Shown: positions 17,226 to 25,956 of the stretch, piece by piece
How the letters are laid out: every line of letters starts with the position of its first letter
Position numbering within the stretch: position 1 is the stretch's first letter
Made by a program: the position numbers and the translations under genes
The notes under the pieces: generated by a model
Seen by the model: only the letters and a program-made list of their open reading frames with translations
Told to the model about the DNA's origin: nothing
The model's database searches: none
NCBI RefSeq assembly: GCF_015500075.1
Contig: NZ_CP045496.1
Location: 4,226,001 to 4,290,000, forward strand
Length of the DNA: 64,000 nucleotides
Reading direction: 5' to 3'
DNA from: Mesorhizobium sp. INR15
Lineage (GTDB): Bacteria > Pseudomonadota > Alphaproteobacteria > Rhizobiales > Rhizobiaceae

Positions 17226-18512
17226 TCAAGCCGAGAATACTGTGCGGCCCGCAACCAGCGTTTGCAAGACCTTGCCCTGCAGGCGCGCGCCTTCGAAGCA
17301 GGTGTTTTTTGAGCGCGAGCGGATACCGCTCTCGCTGACGATCCAGGGTTCGTCCAGATCGACCAGGGCAAGATCCGCGATCGCGCCTGGCTTCAACGTG
17401 CCACCGGGCAGGCCGAACAGTCTTGCCGGCCCGGTGGACAGTGTCTCGATAAGCCTGAGCAACGTCACGTCGCCATTGTGATAGAGCCGAAGCGCTACAC
17501 CCAGCAGCGTTTCCAGGCCGATGGCGCCCGCAGCGGCATCTGCGAAGGGCAGGCGCTTGGTGTCGACGTCCTGCGGATCATGCGAGGAGACGATGATGTC
17601 GACCGTGCCGTCCCTGACCGCCTCGATCATGGCCAACCGGTCGTCCTCGGCGCGCAGCGGCGGGGTCAGACGGAAGAAGGTGCGGTATTCCCCGACATCG
17701 TTTTCGTTGAGCGAGAGATTGTGAATCGAAACCCCTGCCGTCACCTTCGCGCCGTCGGCCTTGGCCCGGGCCATGGCGGCCGCCGCCATCGCCGTCGAGA
17801 TCTTGGCCGCGTGGTAGGATCCGCGGGTCAGGCGCGCCAGTGCGAGGTCGCGCTCGAGCGGAATGGATTCGGCTTCGCGCGGAATGCCCGCGAGCCCGAG
17901 CCAGCTGGCATAGAGCCCTTCGTTCATGACACCGGCAGAGGCAAGCGACGCATCTTGCGCCTCATGCACGATCGTGGCGCCGAAATCGCGTGCGTAGGTC
18001 AGCGCGCGGCGCATCACCAGCGCGCTGGCGATGGTGTGCCGGCCATCGGTGAAGGCGACCGCGCCGGCCTCGCGCAACAGGCCAAACTCGGTCATCTCGC
18101 GGCCTTCGAGGCCTTTGGTGATCGCCGCTGCCGGAAAGATGTTGACGCTTGCCGTGTCCTTGGCGGTGCGCAGCACGAACTCGACCAGCGCGACATTGTC
18201 GATCACCGGGTCGGTGTCTGGCATCATGACGATCGAGGTGACGCCGCCGGCGGCAGCAGCGACACTCGCCGAAGCGATGGTTTCGCGATGCTCGCCGCCA
18301 GGCTCGCCGATAAAGACGCGGCCGTCGATCAGCCCCGGAATGACCGCCTTGCCGGCGCAGTTGATCACGGTAGCTCCTTCCGGAGCTCCCTGGTTCAGCG
18401 CCGCCTTGCCGGCGGCAACGATCTTTCGGCCTTCGACGATGACAGTGCCGACTTCATCGATGCCGCGCGAGGGGTCGATGATGCGGGCATGGCTGAAGAC
18501 TGTCGTCGTCAT
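17226..18512 (-). CDS. pyrC': Dihydroorotase-like protein, probably non-catalytic (PyrC')
   Basis: A 428-residue member of the amidohydrolase family, overlapping the pyrB stop by four bases. In true dihydroorotases the first beta-strand carries DxHVHxREPG; here it is DGRVFIGEPG. Both metal-binding histidines (R65 and F67) and the substrate arginine (G69) are therefore gone. MPNTxP has become MPDTDP, the later HxxH(I/V)ST has become HAAKIST, and TDHAPH has become SSHDPQ. Pseudomonads have a pyrB-linked, inactive PyrC' needed for assembly of aspartate carbamoyltransferase. This gene fits that role rather than catalysis, which must then be supplied by another gene outside the window. Confidence 0.85.
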   Translation of the reverse strand: MTTTVFSHARIIDPSRGIDEVGTVIVEGRKIVAAGKAALNQGAPEGATVINCAGKAVIPGLIDGRVFIGEPGGEHRETIASASVAAAAGGVTSIVMMPDTDPVIDNVALVEFVLRTAKDTASVNIFPAAAITKGLEGREMTEFGLLREAGAVAFTDGRHTIASALVMRRALTYARDFGATIVHEAQDASLASAGVMNEGLYASWLGLAGIPREAESIPLERDLALARLTRGSYHAAKISTAMAAAAMARAKADGAKVTAGVSIHNLSLNENDVGEYRTFFRLTPPLRAEDDRLAMIEAVRDGTVDIIVSSHDPQDVDTKRLPFADAAAGAIGLETLLGVALRLYHNGDVTLLRLIETLSTGPARLFGLPGGTLKPGAIADLALVDLDEPWIVSESGIRSRSKNTCFEGARLQGKVLQTLVAGRTVFSA

Positions 18513-19474
18513 GCGCCACGGCCCTCATGGTTGCGGCGTGGGTCGAGCAGCGCTTCCATCACCGCCATGCGCACGGCGACACCCATTTCCACCTGTTCCT
18601 GGATCACGCTTTGCGGGCCGTCGGCGATTTCGGAGGCGATTTCGACACCACGGTTCATCGGGCCGGGATGCATGACCATCGCGCCGTCCTTGGCTGCTTT
18701 CAGCTTCTCGGCATCAAGGCCGAAATAGCGGAAATATTCGCGCACCGAAGGCACGAAAGCGCCTTCCATCCGCTCGCGCTGCAGGCGCAGCATCATCACC
18801 ACATCGGCGTCCTTCAGGCCTTCTGCCATGGAGCGGGTGACAATGACGCCCATCTTTTCAATGCCGGCCGGCAGCAGCGTCGAAGGCGCCACGACCCGCA
18901 CCTGGGCGCCAAGCGCGTTGAGCAGCATGATGTTCGAGCGCGCCACGCGCGAGTGCAGAATGTCACCGCAGATGGCCACGATCAGCTTGGAGAGCGGACC
19001 CTTGGCACGTCGGATGGTCAGCGCGTCGAGCAGCGCCTGGGTTGGATGTTCATGCGCGCCGTCGCCGGCATTGACCACTGAGCAGCCGACCTTTTGCGCC
19101 AGAAGAGCGGCGGCGCCCGCCTGCTGGTGGCGGATGATCAGGATGTCAGGCCGCATGGCATTGAGCGTCATTGCGGTGTCGATGAGTGTCTCGCCCTTCT
19201 TCACCGAAGAGCTTGCTACCGACATGTTCATGACGTCGGCGCCGAGCCGCTTTCCTGCGAGTTCGAACGATGATTGGGTGCGGGTCGAAGCTTCGTAAAA
19301 CAGATTGATCTGCGTGCGGCCGCGCAGCGTCGACGTCTTCTTTTCCGATTGCCTGGAGATGGCAACAGCTTGATCCGCCCGGTCGAGCAGAAGCTCGATA
19401 TCAGCGGGGGAAAGGTCGCGGATGCCCAGAAGATGGCGGTGAGGGTAAAGTGGCAGGGACGAAGCGTCGGTCAT
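18509..19474 (-). CDS. pyrB: Aspartate carbamoyltransferase catalytic chain
   Basis: A 321-residue enzyme that condenses carbamoyl phosphate with aspartate in pyrimidine synthesis. Carbamoyl phosphate is bound by STRTQSSFELAGKRLGAD; the HPTQALLD and HPGPMNRGVEI motifs are intact. It is followed with a four-base overlap by the degenerate pyrC' gene, the arrangement of ATCases that assemble as dodecamers with a dihydroorotase-like partner. No pyrI regulatory subunit is nearby. The promoter should lie in the 157-base gap shared with the divergent aidB-like gene. Confidence 0.96.
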   Translation of the reverse strand: MTDASSLPLYPHRHLLGIRDLSPADIELLLDRADQAVAISRQSEKKTSTLRGRTQINLFYEASTRTQSSFELAGKRLGADVMNMSVASSSVKKGETLIDTAMTLNAMRPDILIIRHQQAGAAALLAQKVGCSVVNAGDGAHEHPTQALLDALTIRRAKGPLSKLIVAICGDILHSRVARSNIMLLNALGAQVRVVAPSTLLPAGIEKMGVIVTRSMAEGLKDADVVMMLRLQRERMEGAFVPSVREYFRYFGLDAEKLKAAKDGAMVMHPGPMNRGVEIASEIADGPQSVIQEQVEMGVAVRMAVMEALLDPRRNHEGRGA

Positions 19475-19631
19475 CTCAAGGCGCTGCTATAGGGCGGAGA
19501 TTTTCACCCTGCAAGCGCCGACATTGGATTGTCGCATTTCTCCCCGGTATTTTCGTCGCGCGCGCGGCGACGCTTGGCTATATCTAGCCGATGGCTTCGG
19601 ATTCGTGGCCTTCTGCTGATAAGGACAGTAC

Positions 19632-21260
19632 GTGACCGACGACGTGACGAACCAGCCGCCGCCGCTGACAGGCGGCAACGCCTGGCGGGGGGATCCGTTG
19701 CTGATCCAGCTTGCGGAGCGTTTTTCCGACCCGGTGCGCAAGGATTTGGACGCGCTTGGCCGTTTCGTGCTGACGCAGGAGGCGCAGGAACTGGCTCGCC
19801 TCGCCAATGTCGAGACGCCAAAGCTCAGGACCCACGACCGGCAGGGCCGGCGTCTGGATCAGGTCGAGTTTCATCCCGCCTATCATGCGCTGATGCGCCG
19901 TTCGGTGGCGAACGGGCTGCATTCGTCGGTGTGGGAAAATGGCGACGCCGAGATCGGCCGACGCCATCAGGTGCGCGCCGCCCGTTTCTATCTCACCGCG
20001 GAACTCGAGACCGGGCATCTGTGTCCGATCACCATGACCAGCGCTTCGCTGGCGGCACTGATGGCGAGCCCGAAGCTGTTTCGCGAATGGGCGCCGCGCG
20101 TCACGACCCGCAAATATGACCAGAGCCAGAAGCCGCCGGTGGAAAAGACCGGCCTGACGCTTGGCATGGGCATGACGGAAAAGCAGGGCGGGACCGATGT
20201 TCGTGCCAATGTCACCAGGGCTGAGCGCGCCGGCAGCGGTTTTTATCGGCTCACCGGCCACAAGTGGTTCATGTCGGCGCCGATGTCGGATGCCTTCCTG
20301 GTGCTCGGTCAGGCGCCAGAGGGGCTTTCGTGCTTCCTCGTGCCGCGCATTCTTGGCGACGGTTCGGGCAACGGCTTCCGCTTCCAGCGCCTGAAGGAGA
20401 AGCTCGGCAACCGGTCCAACGCTTCATCCGAGGTGGAGTTCGTGAATGCCATCGGCGAGATGGTCGGCGAACCCGGCGCCGGCGTGAAGACGATCATGGA
20501 CATGGTAACGCTGACCCGGCTCGATTGCGCTGTCGCGTCATCGGCGATCATGCGCGCGGGCCTGGCCGAAGCCGTCCACCATGCACGCCATCGCCAGGTG
20601 TTTGGCTCGACGCTGATCGAACAGCCGCTGATGCAGCGTGTGCTGGCCGACATGGCGCTCGATGTCGCTGCCGCCACCGCTCTTTCCTTCCGGCTGGCGC
20701 GCTCCTTCGATGAGGCGGCCAGCGATCGCGGCGAGGCGGCGTTCGCGCGGGCCATGACGCCGGTTGTCAAATACTGGGTCTGCAAGATCGCGCCGCCGCT
20801 GCTCTATGAAGCGATGGAGTGCCTCGGCGGTAATGGCTATGTCGAGGAAGCGCCGCTGGCCCGCTATTACCGCGAGGCTCCGGTCAATGCGATCTGGGAA
20901 GGCTCCGGAAATGTCATGGCGCTCGACGTGCTGCGCGTGCTCAGCCGGGCGCCTGGCCTGTTCGAGGATGTGCTGGCCGGCATCGATCGTGATCTTGGCG
21001 CCGGTGGCCGTGGTACCATTGGCGTGCTCAAGGCTGCGATGCAGGTTGCCGGAACCGACGACGGGTCCGCACGCCTGCTCACCGAGCAGCTGGCGCTGTC
21101 AGCGGCAGCGGCGGAATTGCGCCGCTTGGGGGCAGGGCGGATCGCCGATGCCTTTGTCGAGACGCGGCTGGCCGGTCAATGGCGCAACACCTATGGCATG
21201 CTCGATGCGCGCCACGATGCGCGCATGATCATTGACACGCTTTATCCCCCGACAAACTGA
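19632..21260 (+). CDS. aidB: AidB-like acyl-CoA dehydrogenase family flavoprotein
   Basis: A 542-residue protein, the same length as E. coli AidB (541). It has an N-terminal AidB-specific region (HPAYHALMR, RFYLTAELETGHLCPITMT), then an acyl-CoA dehydrogenase core with GMGMTEKQGGTDVRANVT, TGHKWFMSAPMSDAFLVL, NRSNASSEVEF and a conserved ECLGGNGYVEE / WEGSGNVMALDVLR block. AidB in E. coli is part of the response to alkylating agents and binds DNA. The start is GTG 19632. Its 3' end overlaps the convergent AEC gene by 19 bases. Whether it is an AidB proper or a metabolic dehydrogenase is not decided by sequence alone. Confidence 0.8.
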   Translation: MTDDVTNQPPPLTGGNAWRGDPLLIQLAERFSDPVRKDLDALGRFVLTQEAQELARLANVETPKLRTHDRQGRRLDQVEFHPAYHALMRRSVANGLHSSVWENGDAEIGRRHQVRAARFYLTAELETGHLCPITMTSASLAALMASPKLFREWAPRVTTRKYDQSQKPPVEKTGLTLGMGMTEKQGGTDVRANVTRAERAGSGFYRLTGHKWFMSAPMSDAFLVLGQAPEGLSCFLVPRILGDGSGNGFRFQRLKEKLGNRSNASSEVEFVNAIGEMVGEPGAGVKTIMDMVTLTRLDCAVASSAIMRAGLAEAVHHARHRQVFGSTLIEQPLMQRVLADMALDVAAATALSFRLARSFDEAASDRGEAAFARAMTPVVKYWVCKIAPPLLYEAMECLGGNGYVEEAPLARYYREAPVNAIWEGSGNVMALDVLRVLSRAPGLFEDVLAGIDRDLGAGGRGTIGVLKAAMQVAGTDDGSARLLTEQLALSAAAAELRRLGAGRIADAFVETRLAGQWRNTYGMLDARHDARMIIDTLYPPTN

Positions 21261-22180
21261 GCCGTGATCAGCAAAGCGGCGGGAATGGTGAAGAAGCTCA
21301 AAAGCGTCTGCAGGGTTGTGACTGTCGCATAAAGTTCCGCGTCACCGCCCATCTGCTTGGCCAGCACATAGCCGTTCATGGCGGTCGGCACGGCGCCGCA
21401 TAGAACCAAAAACGACAGCTCCTGGCCTGTGACGCCAACCAGCATCGACACGGCGAGCAGCAGCGCTGGAAATACGATCAGCCTGATAACTACCGGGATC
21501 AGCACCGCGGCTCTCGGCTCGATCAGACTGTCGAGCCGCAATCCCGAGCCGATGCCGACGAGGCCAAGCCCGAGCGCGGCTTGGCCGATCAACCGCAGCG
21601 TGTCGTTGACAGGCGCAAACAGTTCGAACGGCATCGCACGAAGCAGAAGGCCTCCGGCCGCGGCGATGACCATGGGATTGGTCACCATGCGGCGCAGCAG
21701 GATTGGCCAGTTCGCGTTGCCGTCGGCAAATCGCGTCACCACGAAAACCGTCATCAGATTGATCGGCAGGATGATCACCGCCATCACCAGCGCGACAACG
21801 GCCATGCCTGCGGGAGGAAACAATTTCTGCGCGATGGCAAGCGCCATGAAGCCATTCCAGCGGATGGATGTCTGGAAAATCGACGAGAATTCACCAGCAA
21901 CCGCAAGGCCGTTGCCGCGCAACAGCGGCCACAACGAAAGCACGAATGCGAACATCAGGGGCAGGGCGACAAGCAGCGCCAGCATCATGGCATCGAGATG
22001 AAGGCCGTCGAAATCGGCATTAACGATCGTGACCAGGATCAATGTCGGATAGAAGAACCAGTATCCAAGCTGGTTGATGCCATCCCACCCGGCGATATCC
22101 ACGACATTGAATCGCCGAAGGATATTCCCGCACAAGATAAGCAGGAAGATCGGCAGGATGCTCTCGAAGGTGGCTTGCAT
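21242..22180 (-). CDS. AEC-family transporter (auxin efflux carrier type)
   Basis: A 312-residue membrane protein with about ten hydrophobic segments in the two-repeat layout of the AEC (membrane transport protein) family. It begins ILPIFLLILCGNILRR and has the family's LPxNLMTV-like and CGAVPTAMNGYVLAKQMGGD segments. In bacteria these proteins export organic acids or malonate-like compounds; the auxin name comes from plant relatives and says nothing about the substrate here. It overlaps the end of the aidB-like gene tail to tail. Confidence 0.85.
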   Translation of the reverse strand: MQATFESILPIFLLILCGNILRRFNVVDIAGWDGINQLGYWFFYPTLILVTIVNADFDGLHLDAMMLALLVALPLMFAFVLSLWPLLRGNGLAVAGEFSSIFQTSIRWNGFMALAIAQKLFPPAGMAVVALVMAVIILPINLMTVFVVTRFADGNANWPILLRRMVTNPMVIAAAGGLLLRAMPFELFAPVNDTLRLIGQAALGLGLVGIGSGLRLDSLIEPRAAVLIPVVIRLIVFPALLLAVSMLVGVTGQELSFLVLCGAVPTAMNGYVLAKQMGGDAELYATVTTLQTLLSFFTIPAALLITAQFVGG

Positions 22181-22348
22181 TGGTTGGCGCTCGCGGGAAA
22201 ACCCGTGGCGTAGCAGCTACATCCATCATGTAAAGCGCCACGGGCGCATCAAGAGGGTTCCTGTGGATGGCCGTTAACCTTAACAAATGGTTTCCATTGC
22301 GGCGGCGGCTGGCAAAGCCCACTGTCTGTGTACCGAAGCAGGAACACC

Positions 22349-22939
22349 ATGCGGCACATTCTGGCCTCCTTTCTGACCTTGCACTGGGCAGTCGTTTTTG
22401 CCCTGCTGGCGTTTATCTGCATCGATGGAGATCGTGGCATCGCGGCGGCACTTGGCGTGCTTGGGATCGCGGCGGGGAACGTCCGCATCGCCGGCATCGA
22501 CAATGCCGCCGTGGTGGCGCCGTTCGCCGTGGCATTGCTTGTGGTCGCGGTCCTGTTCTGCTGGGCCTTTATCGAAAGCCTGGTCAACAATGCCACCAGT
22601 CCCGATGCCGAGAGTGTTGTGCGGGTTGCCTTCATCTCCGCATCCGGAGTGCTGTCACTGATCCTTGTCGCCGGCGCGGCTCAAGGCATAAACGGCCTGT
22701 TCATGGCTGTTGCCGTGCAATTGGCAGCGATGCTGGCTTCCTACGTGGCGATGCTTGCGGAACGGCGTTCGCTGCTCGCGGAGGATCCGGACGAAGGCGA
22801 GGTCCGCGCCACCGCCCATGTGATGGCATCGGCGGCGGCGCACAGTTCGTTGCTGTCGCGCATTTCCGGACGGCCAGACACCAATCATAGGCTCGACACC
22901 AATCATAGGCCCGACACCAATCATAGGAAGGGCCGCTGA
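22349..22939 (+). CDS. Conserved membrane protein with C-terminal repeat
   Basis: A 196-residue protein with about four hydrophobic segments (roughly 5-22, 50-76, 95-118 and 121-137) and a hydrophilic tail. ATG 22349 follows AGGA. The tail ends in three tandem six-residue units, DTNHRL-DTNHRP-DTNHRK, encoded by an 18-base repeat. The stop overlaps the start of the next gene (TGATG), which suggests an operon of two membrane proteins. I do not recognise a named family. Confidence 0.65.
   Translation: MRHILASFLTLHWAVVFALLAFICIDGDRGIAAALGVLGIAAGNVRIAGIDNAAVVAPFAVALLVVAVLFCWAFIESLVNNATSPDAESVVRVAFISASGVLSLILVAGAAQGINGLFMAVAVQLAAMLASYVAMLAERRSLLAEDPDEGEVRATAHVMASAAAHSSLLSRISGRPDTNHRLDTNHRPDTNHRKGR
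22877..22930 (+). repeat. Tandem 18-base repeat, three copies
   Basis: GACACCAATCATAGGCTC (22877-22894) is repeated at 22895 and 22913, with changes only in the last four bases of each unit. The unit length is a multiple of three, so gain or loss of units would keep the frame and only lengthen or shorten the tail of the membrane protein just upstream of the next start codon. Confidence 0.95.
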
Positions 22940-23280
22940 TGCGCACCCTGTTCATATTGTGGGCGGCGCCAATGGCTCTTTTCTGGGGCTGGTTCTTCCT
23001 GTCGCTCAACGACATGAATTTTGGCTACGTCATGCTCACCCGCCAATTGCACGACTTCGTCTTCGAGCTTTACGGCCAGATGCTCGGGATCGATCCGTTG
23101 ATCATTCCGGGGATGGTTGGACGGGCCTGCGTGTTCGACGGTTTTCTGTTGATGGCATTGTGGGCATTCCGCCGCCGTCGCGAAATCGCCGGCTGGGTCA
23201 GGAAGCAGGCGGCGGGCCAGGTTCCGCTCGAGCGCTTGCATCAAGCGACTGAAGACGGTCCAAAACTCCCTGCAGAATAA
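22939..23280 (+). CDS. Small conserved membrane protein (DUF6105-like)
   Basis: A 113-residue protein with a hydrophobic N-terminus (LFILWAAPMALFWGWFFLSL), a conserved-looking middle (NDMNFGYVMLTRQLHDFVFELYGQMLGID) and a second hydrophobic stretch near 60-77, then a basic tail. The pattern resembles a rhizobial family of unknown function that I recall as DUF6105; the name is uncertain. It starts inside the stop of the preceding gene. Its last 83 bases overlap the convergent ruvX gene. Confidence 0.65.
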   Translation: MRTLFILWAAPMALFWGWFFLSLNDMNFGYVMLTRQLHDFVFELYGQMLGIDPLIIPGMVGRACVFDGFLLMALWAFRRRREIAGWVRKQAAGQVPLERLHQATEDGPKLPAE

Positions 23281-23704
23281 AGGCGGCTGCCGCCGAATCG
23301 ATCTTGCCGGCGCGCTTCTTGCGCGAGAAATCCATCTCGATCAGGGTTCTTTCGGCCGCGACCGTTGACAGCCTTTCGTCCCAGAATACGAAGGGCAGGT
23401 CGCTCATGCCGGCCATGTTGCGCACGAACGCGCGGGATTTCTGTGCGCGCGGACCTTCCGACCCGTCCATGTTGATCGGCAGGCCAATCACCACGGCGCC
23501 TGCATTCTCCTTGTTCAGCAAAGCGAGCAGCACAGCGGCATCCAGCGAGAATTTCCGTCGCATGATGACGGGGCGCGGATGGGCAAAGGAGAAGCCCCGG
23601 TCGGAGACAGCCACGCCGATCGTTTTGTCGCCGAGATCAAGCCCGGCGAGCGTCTTGCCGCCAACAAGCCGTGCCGGCAGTTCCTCGATCGTGATGATGC
23701 TCAA
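23198..23704 (-). CDS. ruvX: RuvX/YqgF putative pre-16S rRNA nuclease
   Basis: A 168-residue RNase H-fold nuclease that trims the 5' end of 16S rRNA in E. coli and resembles Holliday junction resolvases. The catalytic pattern is present: LAGLDLGDKTIGVAVSD near the N-terminus, VIGLPINMDGSEGP, FWDERLST, and the terminal KIDSAAAAFILQGVLD. About 20 residues beyond the last conserved helix overlap the convergent membrane-protein gene. The gene stands alone on this strand. Confidence 0.92.
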   Translation of the reverse strand: MSIITIEELPARLVGGKTLAGLDLGDKTIGVAVSDRGFSFAHPRPVIMRRKFSLDAAVLLALLNKENAGAVVIGLPINMDGSEGPRAQKSRAFVRNMAGMSDLPFVFWDERLSTVAAERTLIEMDFSRKKRAGKIDSAAAAFILQGVLDRLQSLDASARAEPGPPPAS

Positions 23705-23829
23705 CGGCTTTCCTTTTGACTTTTACAGCACCGCGCGCCCTCTAGGGTACGCAAAGGACGCTGTAACACTTTGATCTCGCGCCGCCGGCGTTCTATCCTT
23801 TGACAAAGCAAAAATCGAGGAATGCATTG

Positions 23830-24537
23830 ATGAAACTGACCTGGTACGGCCATTCGGCCTTCCGCATCGAAACAGCGGACGCGAAAATCCTGATCGATCC
23901 CTATCTGATCGGCAATCCGTCATGGACGGGCGGCTGGGAAGGGCCGGCTGAAGGCATTACCCACGTGCTGCTGACGCATGGCCACAATGACCACATCAGC
24001 GGCGCGCTGGAAGTGCTGGGCAAAAGCGGCGCCCAACTGGTCGCCAACTTCGAAATCTGCATGTATCTGGTCGGCAAGGGCGTCAGCGACAAGAAGATCA
24101 ACCCCGGCAACATTGGCGGCACCGTCGATTGCGGCGGCTTCACCACGACCTTCGTCTCGGCACTGCACTCCTCGTCGTTCGCGGAAGAGGGCGGACGCAA
24201 CATCTATCTGGGCAATCCAGGCGGGCTCGTCCTGCATTTTCCGGAAGACCGGACGCTCTACCACATGGGCGACACCGACATCTTCTCCGACATGGCGCTG
24301 ATCAATGAATTGCATGAGCCCAAGATCGGCCTCGTGCCGATCGGCGACCGCTTTACCATGGGGGGCGCGGTCGCAGCCCTGGCGTGCCGGCGCTTCTTCC
24401 AGTTTGAAACGGTCGTACCCTGTCACTTCGGCACATTCCCGATGATTGATCCAACCGCCGAGAAATTCGAAGCGGGACTGGAAGGCTCGGGTGTGAACGT
24501 GGCGAAGCCCAAGATCGGCGAGACCATTACTCTCTAG
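23830..24537 (+). CDS. UPF0173 metal-dependent hydrolase
   Basis: A 235-residue metallo-beta-lactamase-fold protein (YtkL/UPF0173 family). The start ATG 23830 gives MKLTWYGHSAFRIE, the usual beginning of this family, after GAGGAA. The metal-binding HGHNDH motif is at about residues 52-57, followed by MGDTDIF and a late histidine in VVPCHFGTFP. The in vivo substrate of the family is not known. It has no operon partner other than possibly the small exported protein 16 bases downstream. Confidence 0.9.
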   Translation: MKLTWYGHSAFRIETADAKILIDPYLIGNPSWTGGWEGPAEGITHVLLTHGHNDHISGALEVLGKSGAQLVANFEICMYLVGKGVSDKKINPGNIGGTVDCGGFTTTFVSALHSSSFAEEGGRNIYLGNPGGLVLHFPEDRTLYHMGDTDIFSDMALINELHEPKIGLVPIGDRFTMGGAVAALACRRFFQFETVVPCHFGTFPMIDPTAEKFEAGLEGSGVNVAKPKIGETITL

Positions 24538-24553
24538 AAAATGGAACAAAAGC

Positions 24554-24970
24554 ATGGCGTCGCGGAAATCTCTTTGCGTTTCCATGCTCGTCGCGGCATC
24601 ACCGGTGGGGGCCGCCGATGATTTCATCAAAGGTGTCTATCCGCAGTCAGAGGGCCTTTGCGCGCAGGCCAAGAAGGATACGCTGCGGACGTTGATCGAG
24701 GCCGGCAACGTGGTGTTGTCGGCCAATGGCCTGCAAGGCGTCGAATACAATTGCGAATTCCTGCAGGTGACCAAGGCGACACGGTCGCCAAGCTGGGCAG
24801 TGACGGCTATCTGCCAGGAGCCGGGGTATGCCTTTCCGGACGTCCTTTCGGTGACGCAGCTCAGCCCGACGCAGATCGACCTGGTTTCGGTCAAGCCGAT
24901 TGAAGACGAGAGCGAAGGCAGCGGCAACAGCGGCAGCTACTATCTGTGTGATGGGGTGGCGCTGCCCTAG
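24554..24970 (+). CDS. Hypothetical exported protein with four mature cysteines
   Basis: A 138-residue protein. Residues 1-21 resemble a short signal peptide (LCVSMLVAASPVGAA-D). The mature part holds four cysteines (LCAQ, NCEF, ICQE and LCDG), enough for two disulfides in the periplasm. I recognise no family. It follows the UPF0173 gene by 16 bases and precedes a radical SAM gene by about 45, so it could belong with either. Confidence 0.6.
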   Translation: MASRKSLCVSMLVAASPVGAADDFIKGVYPQSEGLCAQAKKDTLRTLIEAGNVVLSANGLQGVEYNCEFLQVTKATRSPSWAVTAICQEPGYAFPDVLSVTQLSPTQIDLVSVKPIEDESEGSGNSGSYYLCDGVALP

Positions 24971-25015
24971 TCTGGGTTTGGCTGTGATCATCACCAACCC
25001 GTCAGAGCGTGCTAA

Positions 25016-25882
25016 GTGGTTCAAATGAACATATTGAAGCAGGTGGGTTCGCTCGTTCGCCGACGGCGCCCGGTATTCCCGATCTTGGAACTCCATGTCG
25101 CGCATGGCTGCAACCTGTCATGCGAGAGTTGTTCGCATTACTCCAATCATGCCCATTCCGGCATCGTCTCGCTGGAAGAAGCGGATCGATGGATGAAATT
25201 GTGGAGCCAACGCGTATCGGTTGAGCGGTTTACGCTGCTGGGCGGGGAGCCCAGCATCCATCCGCAACTGCCCGAGTTTGTGCGATTGGTGCGGCGGCAC
25301 TGGCCGCGGACGCGTATCGATGTTGTCAGCAACGGCTTCTTTCTGCACCGTCACCCGACGCTACCAGCTGTCCTTGTCGCTGACCCCGATGCCGGTTTGA
25401 CTGTCTCGGTTCATCATGATTCGGAGGAATATCGTGAGAAGCTGAAGCCGATTTTCGCTCTTCTGGACGCGTGGCGGCTGGAGCATAATCTGGTTGCCGA
25501 GATCCGCCCGTCGAACAAGACCTGGACGCGCCGCTATGAAGGCTTTGGCGATAGCATGCAGCCTTTCGAGGATGGCGACGCTCGCGCCAGTTGGGAGATC
25601 TGTCCTGCCCGTTACTGCAAGCAACTTTACGACGGGCGGATCTGGAAATGCGCCCCACTGGCTTATCTGCCGATGCAGAAGGCCAAGTATCGTCTCTCCG
25701 AGAAATGGGACCCTTATCTGAAGTACCAACCGCTTGAGCCGGACTGCTCGCGTGCCGAACTAAAGGCTTTCGCCGCACGTGAGGATGAGGCGGCGTGCAG
25801 CATGTGCTCGGGCAAGAAACGTCTGTTTGAGTTGCCCGTTCCGCTGCGGACACCAAAGAGCCGGGCCGCCACCGCAGCCTAG
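25016..25882 (+). CDS. Radical SAM protein with C-terminal cysteine cluster
   Basis: A 288-residue radical SAM enzyme. The [4Fe-4S] motif is CNLSCESC (CxxxCxxC, about residues 31-38), followed by TLLGGEPSIHP, the SAM-binding GGEP. The C-terminal third contains further cysteines (ICPARYCKQ, KCAP, CSRAE and CSMCSGKK), suggesting a SPASM-like auxiliary cluster. SPASM proteins modify peptides or act on other substrates. The start could be GTG 25016 or ATG 25025. No peptide precursor is evident. The substrate is unknown. Confidence 0.8.
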   Translation: MVQMNILKQVGSLVRRRRPVFPILELHVAHGCNLSCESCSHYSNHAHSGIVSLEEADRWMKLWSQRVSVERFTLLGGEPSIHPQLPEFVRLVRRHWPRTRIDVVSNGFFLHRHPTLPAVLVADPDAGLTVSVHHDSEEYREKLKPIFALLDAWRLEHNLVAEIRPSNKTWTRRYEGFGDSMQPFEDGDARASWEICPARYCKQLYDGRIWKCAPLAYLPMQKAKYRLSEKWDPYLKYQPLEPDCSRAELKAFAAREDEAACSMCSGKKRLFELPVPLRTPKSRAATAA

Positions 25883-25956
25883 CGTTCGGAACGATGCATG
25901 TTGCGCATGGCGCGCGGCGCGGCTATAGCGCGAGCTGGTTTTCCCGAGGCTAAAAC

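Noticed and set aside
17478..18728. A 416-codon plus-strand open frame opposite the pyrC' and pyrB genes
   Set aside because: Shadow frame of two recognised genes; no ribosome site and no domain.
22877..22930. CRISPR-like repeat
   Set aside because: The three 18-base units are directly adjacent without spacers and code in frame; this is a tandem repeat, not an array.
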